Notes: generated by a model from the letters alone, not told the origin. A DNA stretch of 64,000 bases from Flavobacterium enshiense DK69 (GCF_000498495.1 NZ_AVCS01000006.1:372001-436000); one strand, 5' to 3'. Positions 49,854 to 59,228 are shown, counted from the stretch's first letter. Made by a program: numbers and translations.

Positions 49854-51071
49854 TTACTTTTCGGAAATGGCTCTTGCCGCTAAGAAACCTCCTGTCCAGG
49901 CATTCTGAAAATTGAATCCGCCTGTTATGGCGTCTATATTTAAAATTTCCCCGGCAAAATAAAGGTTGTCGTGGAGTTTGCTTTGCATGGTTTTAAAGTC
50001 GATTTCCTTCAGATTGATACCGCCGGCAGTTACGAATTCCTCTTTAAAGGTGCTTTTTCCGTTTACCTGAAACTGTCCGTTGGTCAGCTGATTGGCTAAA
50101 TCGGTCAGTTGTTTTTTTGTGACGTCGGCCCATTTGGTTTCGGCTGAAATACCCGATGCATTAACCAAGCTCTCCCAAAGTCGCTTCGGAAATTCAAACG
50201 GACAGAATTTCACCACCAGTTTTTTTGCGTTTTCTTCTTTTAGGTTTTTCAGAGTATCCAATGCTTCTTCAAAGTCGGTTTCGTGTAGCCAATTGACCTG
50301 TAATGTGAATTTGTAGTTTTTAGCTGCTAATTCACGTGCTCCCCAGGCGGAAAGACGTAAAATTCCGGGTCCGCTCATGCCCCAATGCGTGATCAGCAAA
50401 GGTCCTGAGGCTTTTAGTTTGGAGTCTTTCACCTTCACGGTTGTAAAAGCGGAAACGCCCATCAGATCTTTAATCCGGTCGTCTTTGATGTTAAAGGTAA
50501 ATAATGACGGAACAGGTGCTTCGATGGTATGTCCCAGTGATTCCGTCAGCTCCCATATTTTTGGATTGCTTCCCGTGGCCATGACTAATGTTTCGCACTT
50601 AAACGATTGATGATTTGTGTCTGCTTTCCAATAATTTTCACCTTTATGAATAGATTGGACGCTTTGACCGGTCAAAATATCTATTCCCATTTTTTTTGTG
50701 GCGGTTAAAAAACAGTCGATAATGGTTTGTGAACTGTCTGTTACCGGAAACATTCTTCCGTCTTCTTCGATTTTGAGTTCGACGCCGTGTTTTTCGAACC
50801 ACTCTATGGTGTCTCCAGAACAAAACTGGTTAAAAGGGCCTTTCAGTTCTTTTTCGCCTCTCGGATAAAACTTTACCAAATCATTCGGAATAAAGCAGGC
50901 ATGGGTCACATTACAGCGTCCTCCACCGGAAACCTTTACCTTGGAAAGTACTTCTTTTCCGCGTTCGAGTATGGCGATTTTTAACTTCGGATTGTTTTCT
51001 GCGATGTTGATGGCTGTAAAAAATCCTGCCGCTCCGCCGCCGATGATAAGTATATCGTAATTTGTAATCAT
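49854..51071 (-). CDS. HI0933/YhiN-family flavoprotein
   Basis: A 405-residue FAD protein: dinucleotide motif ILIIGGGAAGFFTAINIAE at residues 6-24, the family signature KVKVSGGGRCNVTHAC, and the C-terminal FAGEILNIDAITGGFNFQNA. YhiN-like proteins have no settled reaction, although one member (BaiN) acts on bile acids. It shares four bases with the glycerophosphodiesterase gene before it, so the two are co-transcribed. Confidence 0.9.
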   Translation of the reverse strand: MITNYDILIIGGGAAGFFTAINIAENNPKLKIAILERGKEVLSKVKVSGGGRCNVTHACFIPNDLVKFYPRGEKELKGPFNQFCSGDTIEWFEKHGVELKIEEDGRMFPVTDSSQTIIDCFLTATKKMGIDILTGQSVQSIHKGENYWKADTNHQSFKCETLVMATGSNPKIWELTESLGHTIEAPVPSLFTFNIKDDRIKDLMGVSAFTTVKVKDSKLKASGPLLITHWGMSGPGILRLSAWGARELAAKNYKFTLQVNWLHETDFEEALDTLKNLKEENAKKLVVKFCPFEFPKRLWESLVNASGISAETKWADVTKKQLTDLANQLTNGQFQVNGKSTFKEEFVTAGGINLKEIDFKTMQSKLHDNLYFAGEILNIDAITGGFNFQNAWTGGFLAARAISEK

Positions 51072-51748
51072 AATCTGTCTGGGAAATCGGATATAATTCC
51101 GTCAATAATATGTGCTTCCAAATGTTGGATATCTTCGTAATGATTTACGGTCCACACGTTAATTTTGTATCCTTTCTTTTTGGTTGCGTGAATATTGTCG
51201 TCTGTCAGTAAGGAAAAATGCGGATGAATGGCGTAGGCGGAAAGTTCATCGGCCCATTCCAAAGCCTGTTCAACACTTGCTTGAGATAAAGTTGCCAGTC
51301 GGATTTTGGGATTAATTGATTTTGCTTTTTCCAATTCTTCTTTTTGGAAACTGGAAACGATGAAATCTTCGTATTCCCATCCTTTTTCACTAATGTATTT
51401 TTCAATCAGTTCGCAGGCTGGTTGCGCGGTGCCGTGTCCTTTTAATTCTACGTTGATCCAGCATTTTCGGTTAATCAGGTCGAAGGTTTCGGCTAGAGTA
51501 GGGATTTCGAATTCTCCTGCGACTTTAAGTCCTTTTAGTTCGGATAATGTCAGCTTATGGATCTCACCCTTACCGTTAGTCATGCGTTCTACGGTAAAAT
51601 CGTGAAAGACGACCAGTTCGCCGGAAGCACAAACGTGAACATCGAGTTCGATTCCGTTTACGCCCAAATCCATTGCTTTTTGGAAGGATTCCAACGTGTT
51701 TTCTGCTACATGTCCTTTAGCGCCGCGATGTCCAATTTTTTGAACCAT
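51068..51748 (-). CDS. Glycerophosphodiester phosphodiesterase
   Basis: A 226-residue enzyme with the GDPD catalytic signature at the N-terminus (IGHRGAKGHVAENTLESFQ, then GVNGIELDVHVCASGELVVF). The metal ligands and His pair are present (HRG, ELD, HDF). It hydrolyses glycerophosphodiesters from phospholipid turnover to glycerol-3-phosphate and an alcohol. No signal peptide is seen, so it is cytoplasmic. It overlaps the downstream flavoprotein gene by four bases. Confidence 0.93.
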   Translation of the reverse strand: MVQKIGHRGAKGHVAENTLESFQKAMDLGVNGIELDVHVCASGELVVFHDFTVERMTNGKGEIHKLTLSELKGLKVAGEFEIPTLAETFDLINRKCWINVELKGHGTAQPACELIEKYISEKGWEYEDFIVSSFQKEELEKAKSINPKIRLATLSQASVEQALEWADELSAYAIHPHFSLLTDDNIHATKKKGYKINVWTVNHYEDIQHLEAHIIDGIISDFPDRL

Positions 51749-51775
51749 GAAAATTTTGACGTATATTTAACTATA

Positions 51776-51783
51776 CAAAGATA
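51776..51783 (-). promoter_or_regulatory. -7 promoter element (TATCTTTG) for the glycerophosphodiesterase gene
   Basis: A perfect TAnnTTTG match on the minus strand, 27 bases before the ATG at 51748. No good -33 TTG. Confidence 0.5.
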
Positions 51784-51835
51784 TAATAGATTGCAGTTCG
51801 GTTCGTTAAATAGTAAGGATTAATAATGAAAGGGT

Positions 51836-52309
51836 ATGAAAAATGCAGTTATACTTTTACTGATTGGGCTTTTTGCCTTGGGTTGTTCGTCTAAGAAAAA
51901 GGTCGTCGAAGAAAAGAAAGAGCCAGCGGTTCAGTATCGTGATGATTTCAGGTCGGTTTCTGACGCCGCAAAAAAGAAGTTTTTGACGGAAATGAAAGCG
52001 ACCGGGGAAACGGCATCGGTTTTAATTCTGACAAAAGGCTTCAAAGGAGAAAAGGTTACTGTGGCCAATGAGAAGAAATTGGTGTATTCGGGAACTCCGA
52101 TAAGTAATTTGAGCACAGGGATTGCGGGTTATATCACCATTGATAATACGGTTGATACAAAAATCACCGATGAATTAAGTAAAAATGAAGCGGTGCTGGA
52201 TGCCAAAGACACAAAAAAGCACAAGTTTATTTATGTGATGAAAGATCCTTCGCGTCAGGGAAATCCTTATGTGATAACCTATAGCAATAAACTCCGTCCG
52301 TTGAAATAA
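51836..52309 (+). CDS. Small lipoprotein of unknown function
   Basis: A 157-residue lipoprotein (MKNAVILLLIGLFALGC, Cys17, then a Lys-rich linker SSKKKVVEEKKE). The mature part is mostly alpha/beta and polar (VSDAAKKKFLTEMKATGETA, NPYVITYSNKLRPLK). I do not recognise a family. It is isolated between the divergent glycerophosphodiesterase operon and a convergent sensor-like gene. Confidence 0.7.
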   Translation: MKNAVILLLIGLFALGCSSKKKVVEEKKEPAVQYRDDFRSVSDAAKKKFLTEMKATGETASVLILTKGFKGEKVTVANEKKLVYSGTPISNLSTGIAGYITIDNTVDTKITDELSKNEAVLDAKDTKKHKFIYVMKDPSRQGNPYVITYSNKLRPLK

Positions 52310-52346
52310 AAGGGTTTTGGTAAATCCAGTAATCTGAATTTTATTT

Positions 52347-53189
52347 TCAGCTTTCATTTTTTGTTGTTTCGTCAATTTCTTTTGTTTTTTGCACAATCTG
52401 GGTTACTGCGGAATCTAAGTTTTCTGTTGCGGTTTTGAGTTTTTCAATTACCTCAAGATTGGCCGGGTCGGAAGGATTGTCAAAATTAATTAAGTTGATT
52501 AATCCCTCTATGCTGGCTACGGGGCCTCTTACCATGTGTGATTGGAATTGGGCTATTTCGATCAGTTTTTCGTTTCGGCGTTTTAAGGCTTCTTCCGATT
52601 TGATACGGCGTTCGAGTTCTTCCTGGGATTTTGCCAGGGCCTTTCGCAGCGCTTCAACCGATAGGTTCTCCAGAAAACACAGTAAAAAAATTGCTGTTGC
52701 TGTGAATGTCCAATGAATTATTGGGCTAAGGCCAAGTGGTTCTTTTCCGGTGAGCAGATTGTTATGCTCGGCAAAAACAAGAAAAAGGCCTCCTAATGCA
52801 GCAATAATTCCAAATATCCATATTTCCCGTTTTCCCATGGTTAGGCCGGCAAATAATACGACAATCGGTAAAAGTTTTATACCGTGAGCTTTAATTCCTC
52901 CGCCGCTCCAGGAGAACAGTATAATCATGATCAGCAGAAAAGAGATGTAAATAGAGGCAATGACACGTACATTTTGTCTTTTGGCGAGCGATGCCAACAT
53001 TAAGCTTATAGTCCAAACGATAAAAAGAATTATAGAGTAACGTAAAGCATATTGGCTTAGGACGAACATGGCGATGAAGAGCGAGACTGAAAGTATAAAG
53101 AGAAAAATCAGGATGATTTTTACCAGGATTAATCTTTTGTCGTTCAAATCAGTGTCCTGCAGTCCGAAGAATGAAATTATCTTTTGCAT
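52347..53189 (-). CDS. Histidine-kinase-like membrane protein without ATPase domain
   Basis: A 280-residue protein. Six transmembrane helices fill about residues 20-190, then a coiled coil (ALRKALAKSQEELERRIKSE). A dimerisation/phosphotransfer segment follows with the His box IAQFQSHMVRGPVASIEGLI, the form common in Bacteroidetes sensor kinases. The protein stops about 50 residues later (VTQIVQKTKEIDETTKNES) without N, G1 or G2 boxes. It therefore cannot autophosphorylate. It could be phosphorylated by another kinase, form mixed dimers, or be a decayed kinase; the reading frame is clean and the stop is followed by no visible kinase remnant. Confidence 0.75.
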   Translation of the reverse strand: MQKIISFFGLQDTDLNDKRLILVKIILIFLFILSVSLFIAMFVLSQYALRYSIILFIVWTISLMLASLAKRQNVRVIASIYISFLLIMIILFSWSGGGIKAHGIKLLPIVVLFAGLTMGKREIWIFGIIAALGGLFLVFAEHNNLLTGKEPLGLSPIIHWTFTATAIFLLCFLENLSVEALRKALAKSQEELERRIKSEEALKRRNEKLIEIAQFQSHMVRGPVASIEGLINLINFDNPSDPANLEVIEKLKTATENLDSAVTQIVQKTKEIDETTKNES

Positions 53190-53928
53190 GTCTTTACATT
53201 TTGTTTTTAGCTGATCTTTTTGAAAGAAAGCTGTATTCTGATGTGTGACAGATATGAGTCTTTATTGTCTCTTAGCTCTCAGTATTGGCTTCTGATTTGA
53301 TTTACTCTTTTTACTGAAAACATTTATTGAATTTAAAGTTAGTTTAAATTTTCTTTTGAAGGTTGTTTGGGAGATTAATATTTTTTGAATTGCATATTTA
53401 TGAAATTTTAAAAACTAATATTTTGATGACTACAGTATGTGTTTGATTGGAATAGTCTATCAAACGGTTACCATTGTATCGCAATTGATAAATGTGACAT
53501 AACCATTAAACACTTATAACCTGTTAATTAATTAACGAATACAAATAAATTCTTAAGAATAAGGCGTAGTATTATTGATTTATTTTTGTTAAATTTAATG
53601 GTTTATATGTCTCTTCCTTAATAAGTTATGCATTCTCTTTTCTGTTTTCTGCATTTTTTAATTATAACAAATTAAAGCTATGGGATTAAGAATTGCTTTT
53701 TATTATTATCGATAAGTTTTTTGTCTAAGCCGAATTTCTCCAATCTAATTTCTCAAGTAGTATCAACAAGCGTAAAAGCCGTAAATTGTTAAAAGCCAAT
53801 TAAAATATTTTATCTATTAAATGTGAATTATTGTGAATATTGGTAGAGGGACAGGGCTTATGTGATTAGTTATTACAAAATAAATGTCAATTAAATAAAA
53901 GTTTAATATTTTTTAAAAATCCATTACT
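53190..53928. other. AT-rich intergenic region, no gene seen
   Basis: About 740 bases, strongly AT-rich, between divergent genes. No coding frame or RNA gene was recognised. TATTTTTG at 53580-53587 resembles a -7 box, but it is 340 bases from the next start; a long untranslated leader for the repeat protein is possible. Confidence 0.5.
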
Positions 53929-56898
53929 ATGAGAAGAATATACATTTATTTGATTTTTTTGTTTTATACACTTTCGGCTCTGGGTCAAGCGGGAAATTTG
54001 GATACAAGTTTTAATCCTAATGATTTGGGCTTCGGCCAAGGTGATGGGGCAAATGGTTCGGTAAAAGCTGTCGCAGTACAGCCTGATGGAAAGATTCTGA
54101 TTGGGGGAGATTTTACAAAGTATAACGGTACTACACAAAATCATATTGCTCGACTGAACTCGGATGGTACTCCGGATAGTTCGTTCAATTCTGGATTTGG
54201 GGCAGATAGTAAAATAAATTCCATAGTTGTGCAGTCAGACGGTAAAATCCTTATTGGGGGTGATTTTTCGTATTATCAGGGTGTGGAAAGAAATAGAATT
54301 GCCCGTTTGAATTTTGATGGGAGTTTGGACAGTACCTTTAATCCCGGGACAGGTGCAGATAGTAGTGTTTTGTCTATTGCTATGCAAGCCGATGGGAAGA
54401 TTTTGATTGTGGGGTCTTTTACTAATTATAATGGTGTAACACAAAATAAAATTGCCCGTCTGAAAACCGATGGAAGTCTTGATAGTTCATTTAATATTGG
54501 GACTGGGGCAGATATGGTTATTTTTAGTATTGCTGTTCAGCAAACCGGAAAAATTCTTATTGGAGGTACTTTTTCTTATTATAATGGAATTCAGCAAATG
54601 TATTTTGCGAGACTGAATGTGGATGGCAGTTTGGATAACTCGTTTAATTCAGGAACAGTTGTGTCTGGTGATGTGCGTTCCATTGCGTTACAGTCAAGCG
54701 GTAAAATTCTAATTGGGGGAAATTTTCTATATAACATAGCCCGATTAAATAGCGATGGGGGTTTGGATGTTTCTTTTGACCCGGGTAACGGGGCAGATCA
54801 AACCGTTTTATCAGTGACTTTTCAGCAGGATGGCAAAGTGTTGATAGGCGGATATTTTTCAAGGTATAATGGAATACCATGTAATAGAATCGCCCGATTG
54901 AATACTGATGGTAGTTTAGATACTACATTTAACTCAGGCACAGATGCAAATATTGAAGTTAATTCCATAGTTGTGCAGCCCGATAATAAAATCCTTGTTG
55001 GCGGAGGTGATTATACTCATTATAGTGCTATTAGAAATTTTATAGTGCGCCTAAAGGCTAATGGCGCTACAGATATTTTTAATCCGGTTACCGGAGCAAA
55101 TGATACTGTGTATTCAATAGTAATGCAGCCGGACAATAAAATATTAGTCGGTGGTACTTTTACGAATTACGACAATACTAAAGTAAGATCGATTGCCCGT
55201 TTGAATGCTGATGGCAGTTTGGATACTACTTTTAATTCAGGTTTAGGGGCAGATAATGCCATTTTTTGTATGGCTCTGCAACCAAATGGTAAAATCCTTA
55301 TTGGTGGTGGATTTACAATAAATGGCATCAAAGTGAAGGGAATTACTCGATTAAATTCAGATGGGAGTCTCGACAATACTTTTAATTCAGGACCGGGTTC
55401 AGGTTCTGAAGTGTATAGTATAGTGTTGCAGTCCGATGGCAAAATTTTGGTTGGCGGGAATATTATGATTAGAAGATTAAATGTGGACGGGAGTCTTGAT
55501 GATTCTTTTAAATTTAATATTGGACAGGGGGCTAATGGATTTGTTTACGGATATGTTAGTGGTATAGGTGTTCAATCAAGTGGTAAAATCATCATTGGGG
55601 GGTCTTTTGAAGTGTCTAACGGTAGTTCATTTGAAGACCATTCAGATGTTCTCCGGTTAAATTCTAATGGCAGCCTGGATGCTTCCTTTAATTCAGGAGC
55701 TGCTGGGGCGAATTATGATGTGTTTGCGCTTTCTGTGCAACCGGATGGGAAAGTGTTGATAGGGGGTGAGTTTTCGAGTTACAACGGTATTTTCAGGAAT
55801 TACATTGCCCGCTTGAATGCAGATGGCAGCCTGGATCTTTCTTTTAATCCCGGGGATGGAGAAATCCGTCGTGTCTCTTCCTTAGCATTACAGCAAGATG
55901 GAAAAATAGTAGTTGGCCGCGAATTAGGGTATGATCAAGGAGTTCCGGTTAGTAGAATTACTTGTTTGAATAGAGATGGGACTCTTGATTGTGTCTTTGA
56001 TCCAGGCACGGGAGCTAATGGTGGTATCACTTCCATTTTTATACAACCGGACAGAAAAATTTTAATAGGAGGTGATTTTACCAGTTATAAAGGGGTGGGA
56101 AGAAACCGGATTGCCCGTATTTATGGTAGTAATGCTCTTTGTATACCTATTTTAGGAAATTTGTCAGCCTGCATTGGATTTACTACACAGTTGACAGGGA
56201 GCGGAACTCCGGCAGCCTCAAATCCTTGGATTTCTTCCAATACTAACGTAGCTACAGTTAATAATAGTGGAGTGGTCTTAGGGGTTTCAGCGGGGACGGC
56301 AGTCATTACATACACAGATAGTAATGGAGATATTGCTTCAACTCTTGTGACAATTGTAGGTGAATTGAGTTTTGCAATTGATTCCAACTGTGAAAACAAT
56401 CATTTATTATTGAAAGTTGTTGATGAAACTTTTGATCCAAATGTTGTTAATTTCATTTGGAAGGATAGATTCGGAAGTATTATTTCGCGCACTTCTACTT
56501 TGGACGTTACTGAATATAGAAATAATAATCCGGGTTTAAGTTTGCCGTTAACATTTACCGTTTCAGTTTCTTTAGGGGGGTGTAGTAATATTGTTACCTA
56601 TACTGTTTTAGATGATTCTTGTCTATTGTCTGTAGAAACATCTTCATTAAATGCTTTTAAGATCATAGCTTATCCAAATCCATTTAAGGATGGATTTAAG
56701 CTTGAAGTGAATACTTTGAGTCAAGATATGTTGGAAATAAAAGTTTATGATATGTTAGGAAAATTGATAGAGCAAAATGAAATGAATCCAAATAAACTTA
56801 CAACACAAAGAATAGGGAAAGACTATCCTCTTGGAATTTATAATGTTGTTGTAAATCAAGGAAAAGAAATGAAAACATTTCGAGTGATAAAGAGGTAG
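53929..56898 (+). CDS. Delta-60 repeat secreted protein with T9SS sorting domain
   Basis: A 989-residue exported protein. A signal peptide (residues 1-19, cleaved after LGQA or nearby) is followed by 14 delta-60 repeats of about 45-55 residues, each built on (V/L)Q-x-DGKIL(I/V)GG-x-F and RLN-x-DGSLD-x-(S/T)FN. At about 745-810 is a BIG2-like Ig domain (NPWISSNTNVATVNNSGVVL, VSAGTAVITYTDSNG). The last 75 residues are a type A T9SS sorting domain (IIAYPNPFKDGFKLEV, IKVYDMLGKLIEQNEM, YPLGIYNVVVNQGKEMKTFR). It should be secreted by the type IX system and attached to or released from the surface. The repeats probably form a beta-propeller or solenoid; the ligand is unknown. Repeat DNA is divergent, so the array is old. 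Confidence 0.93.
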   Translation: MRRIYIYLIFLFYTLSALGQAGNLDTSFNPNDLGFGQGDGANGSVKAVAVQPDGKILIGGDFTKYNGTTQNHIARLNSDGTPDSSFNSGFGADSKINSIVVQSDGKILIGGDFSYYQGVERNRIARLNFDGSLDSTFNPGTGADSSVLSIAMQADGKILIVGSFTNYNGVTQNKIARLKTDGSLDSSFNIGTGADMVIFSIAVQQTGKILIGGTFSYYNGIQQMYFARLNVDGSLDNSFNSGTVVSGDVRSIALQSSGKILIGGNFLYNIARLNSDGGLDVSFDPGNGADQTVLSVTFQQDGKVLIGGYFSRYNGIPCNRIARLNTDGSLDTTFNSGTDANIEVNSIVVQPDNKILVGGGDYTHYSAIRNFIVRLKANGATDIFNPVTGANDTVYSIVMQPDNKILVGGTFTNYDNTKVRSIARLNADGSLDTTFNSGLGADNAIFCMALQPNGKILIGGGFTINGIKVKGITRLNSDGSLDNTFNSGPGSGSEVYSIVLQSDGKILVGGNIMIRRLNVDGSLDDSFKFNIGQGANGFVYGYVSGIGVQSSGKIIIGGSFEVSNGSSFEDHSDVLRLNSNGSLDASFNSGAAGANYDVFALSVQPDGKVLIGGEFSSYNGIFRNYIARLNADGSLDLSFNPGDGEIRRVSSLALQQDGKIVVGRELGYDQGVPVSRITCLNRDGTLDCVFDPGTGANGGITSIFIQPDRKILIGGDFTSYKGVGRNRIARIYGSNALCIPILGNLSACIGFTTQLTGSGTPAASNPWISSNTNVATVNNSGVVLGVSAGTAVITYTDSNGDIASTLVTIVGELSFAIDSNCENNHLLLKVVDETFDPNVVNFIWKDRFGSIISRTSTLDVTEYRNNNPGLSLPLTFTVSVSLGGCSNIVTYTVLDDSCLLSVETSSLNAFKIIAYPNPFKDGFKLEVNTLSQDMLEIKVYDMLGKLIEQNEMNPNKLTTQRIGKDYPLGIYNVVVNQGKEMKTFRVIKR

Positions 56899-57068
56899 TT
56901 TGCAATCTTTCCATTACATAAAATGTGCTATCTGAAAAGTCAGTCTATTTTAGTATAGTTTTAAACTAAAATTATTCGTTTTTAATTGGAGTGTAGGGAT
57001 TGTAAAGATAAAATAGGCAAGGTTTATTGAGGTAGTTTTTTAATTGTTGGGCAATTAGTAAAAACAAA

Positions 57069-57107
57069 AAACTCAGCTATCTTTTATCTTAGATAATTGA
57101 GTTTCTT
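57069..57107 (+). terminator. Probable terminator after the delta-60 repeat gene
   Basis: AAACTCA pairs with TGAGTTT, with inner arms TATCT and AGATA, followed by TTTCTT. The stem is AT-rich and lies 170 bases after the stop codon, so it is less certain than others here. Confidence 0.45.
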
Positions 57108-57109
57108 AA

Positions 57110-57286
57110 GTGTGGGCTCAGGAGCATATCCATTGGGACTACTTCTATTTCGGGGCTAATAATAAGATATTTTCGTGCGAACCCATTTTTGACGGATATG
57201 CCATGGAATTGACCGAACAAAAAATGCATATTGATTATGACGAGCCGCTAAATGAATTATCAACGCATAATATGAACGATATGTAG
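57110..57286 (+). pseudogene. Orphan C-terminal gene fragment
   Basis: An open run of 58 codons with clear protein-like composition (WAQEHIHWDYFYFGANNKIF, SCEPIFDGYAMELTEQ, HIDYDEPLNELSTHN) ending in TAG at 57284-57286. A stop codon precedes it directly; only a GTG could start it. Its base composition is less AT-rich than the flanks. It looks like the tail of a longer protein that has been lost. I cannot identify the parent. Confidence 0.45.
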
Positions 57287-57345
57287 GCGTTAATATTGAC
57301 AAGAAACAAAATATACTAATTTTCTCATATATTTTGAATTTTAAT

Positions 57346-57579
57346 TTAAAAAAGAAGTCCGAAACATTGTTCGGACTCTACTATAACATTTTGACTTAAA
57401 TCTAACTTAACATCTTCTATTGAGAATGCATTCTCATAGTAATGATTCCAACTTTCTAGCAGCTCTGAGATTTTTACGCTATTCTCTTTGTTGGAATACT
57501 TCTCATATTTCTTCCATTTTTCTTTTAAGACGCCCTCTGACATACTATCAAAGAATTTGTCTATGTAATCCTTACTCAT
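57346..57579 (-). CDS. Small acidic/basic hypothetical protein
   Basis: A 77-residue soluble protein (MSKDYIDKFFDSMSEGVLKE...) with charged helices and no recognised domain. The residue mix is protein-like and it has a well-formed start. The last codons coincide with a terminator hairpin (see that entry), giving the C-terminus ESEQCFGLLF. It is isolated in a region with gene remnants and repeats. It may be a recently acquired or orphan gene. Confidence 0.55.
   Translation of the reverse strand: MSKDYIDKFFDSMSEGVLKEKWKKYEKYSNKENSVKISELLESWNHYYENAFSIEDVKLDLSQNVIVESEQCFGLLF
57348..57378 (-). terminator. Terminator embedded in the end of the small hypothetical gene
   Basis: AGTCCGAA and TTCGGACT form a perfect eight-base stem around ACATTG. 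On the minus strand it is followed by TTCTTTTTT, which encodes the last Leu-Leu-Phe codons and the stop. The coding end and terminator therefore share the same bases. Confidence 0.7.
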
Positions 57580-57879
57580 AGCTAGATTGTTTTACAAATA
57601 CAGTTTTACAAAACTAAAAAATTACATCAGTATCAGTATTAGCGAGAATCTGTGATGATTAATTTGTTTAACGGTGTAAGAACGTAATAAAAATAATTCA
57701 AAACAATATTTCATCATTAAAATTATGAAAAAATTACAAAACAGCCCATACAGAGGTGTTGTACAAATGAGGTTTTAGGGTAAAACTGAAACTTTTTTTG
57801 TAAAAGTTAACTTAATGATAAAACAAACTAAAAGAACAAAAAAACCTATACAAAGTTGATAACTATTTGATTGTTTGCA
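57580..57879. other. AT-rich intergenic region, no gene seen
   Basis: No coding frame or structured RNA was recognised between the small hypothetical gene and the repeat cluster that precedes the efflux operon's 3' end. Confidence 0.4.
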
Positions 57880-57985
57880 AGCGTTGTGAGTTGGTTACAA
57901 CCCTTTGCAATAGTGGTTGTAAGTACTTTTGCAACCCTTTTCAATCTTTTTTCAACGCTGTTTGCAACCCTTTTCAACCCTCTAT
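57880..57985. repeat. Short direct repeats (TTGCAACCCTTTTCAA)
   Basis: TTTGCAACCCTTTTCAA occurs at 57928-57944 and again at 57961-57977, 33 bases apart. Degenerate relatives (TTACAACCCTTTGCAA, TTTTCAACGCTG) lie around them, all within 110 bases. The block is just beyond the stop of the last efflux gene (58006). It has no coding character. Such clusters can be element ends or binding-site arrays. Confidence 0.5.
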
Positions 57986-58005
57986 TTTATTAGAAGCAAC
58001 CCGTT

Positions 58006-59226
58006 TTACATCTTCATGCCTACCATCGGGTCGCTCCCTTTTCGGAATATGTATTCACTATTTATGGCATAAGCCCCTGTAATTACTACCTTTTTTGAAG
58101 CATCAATCTCTGATTTAATTTCTATCAATCCATTGGTTTCTATTCCCGTTTCTACCATAAGATTTTCAAATATGCCCGGACTTTTTTCTATCCAAATGTA
58201 GGAGGCATATTGTTCTCTGATAACCGCATCCACCGGAATAAAAATCCCTTTTATATTGGATTGATTTAGTTTAACGATGGCCTGCATACCTGGTTTCAAT
58301 GCAAAATCTTGATTAGGCACTTGCAGGCGTATTAACAGCAGGCGGGAATCCGGATTGATTTCGGGATTGATAAAAACAACTTTCGCATAGATCGTTATAT
58401 CGGGAAAATCAGTAAAAGAAACTTTGGCATTTTGTCCAAGGTTTATACTTTTTGCATAATTTACATTTACTTGAGCTTCGAGCCAAAGATTGCTTAAATC
58501 AGCCAATTTAATTATAGCGGAACCTTCCATCATATAACTTCCCTCTGTTGCCAATATCTCCGAAATATACCCGCTTGTGGGGCTGTAAAAGGTTGTGTAG
58601 GGGGAAATTACCTTGTTGTTTTTTATGTTTTCGATTTGAGAATTTGACAGACCAAAGAACAAAAGTTTCTGTTTGGCTGCATTAAGCATATTTTGAGCGT
58701 TCTTCCCAAAATCACCCGGCATGGAAAGTTGTTTGTAAGCGGTAAAATAATCCTGTTTGGCTATGGCTATATCTTCACTGTATAAAGAGTACAAGGCATC
58801 ATTTTTACGAACATATTCGCCAGTTGTTTTATAGTAGAGTTTTTCAATTCGACCCATTGCTCTTGCTGAAACGGTATTAATTTTCTCTTGGTTAATTGTT
58901 AAAACTCCCGTATAACTTTGTTCTAAATTGTTTTGCATTGCTGCAATAGTTTGTGTGGTAATGTTTCCCAATTGTATTTGCTGTTTGCTCAAACTTATTT
59001 CGTTTGCATTGGTATCGCTGCTTTTTATTGGAGTTAAAGGCATGTGACAAATAGGACATTTTCCGGGTTTGTCTTCTTTAATTTGTGGATCCATGGAACA
59101 CGTGTAGAAAGTAGTTTCTTTTCCCATGTCATGTCCTGAATGGTCTTCTTTATTTTTAGTAGTGCAGGCCGTTACCACCATGAATAATAGTAGTCCTGTA
59201 ATACTGTATTTTATTGTCTTTTTCAT
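58006..59226 (-). CDS. Heavy-metal RND efflux adaptor (CusB-like), lipoprotein, second copy
   Basis: A 406-residue periplasmic adaptor. A lipoprotein signal (TGLLLFMVVTAC, Cys21) is followed by HSGHD and a small heavy-metal-binding domain (FYTCSMDPQIKEDKPGKCPI, CHMPLTPI) with two Cys-x-x/Met pairs. The body has the lipoyl-like and barrel segments of CusB (VSARAMGRIEKLYYKTTGEY, YSPTSGYISEILATEGSYMM, FALKPGMQAIVKLNQS). It connects the inner-membrane pump with the outer-membrane channel and may deliver metal to the pump. It is the last gene of the operon, two bases after a similar adaptor gene. The two differ widely in sequence, so they are old paralogues and perhaps form a mixed ring. Confidence 0.88.
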   Translation of the reverse strand: MKKTIKYSITGLLLFMVVTACTTKNKEDHSGHDMGKETTFYTCSMDPQIKEDKPGKCPICHMPLTPIKSSDTNANEISLSKQQIQLGNITTQTIAAMQNNLEQSYTGVLTINQEKINTVSARAMGRIEKLYYKTTGEYVRKNDALYSLYSEDIAIAKQDYFTAYKQLSMPGDFGKNAQNMLNAAKQKLLFFGLSNSQIENIKNNKVISPYTTFYSPTSGYISEILATEGSYMMEGSAIIKLADLSNLWLEAQVNVNYAKSINLGQNAKVSFTDFPDITIYAKVVFINPEINPDSRLLLIRLQVPNQDFALKPGMQAIVKLNQSNIKGIFIPVDAVIREQYASYIWIEKSPGIFENLMVETGIETNGLIEIKSEIDASKKVVITGAYAINSEYIFRKGSDPMVGMKM

Positions 59227-59228
59227 TT

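Noticed and set aside
53990..56130. Regular repeats that might suggest a CRISPR or satellite array
   Set aside because: They are in frame, diverged at DNA level and encode the delta-60 repeats of one protein.
57880..57985. CRISPR array from the repeats with 33-base spacing
   Set aside because: Only two good copies, unequal degenerate neighbours, no cas genes.
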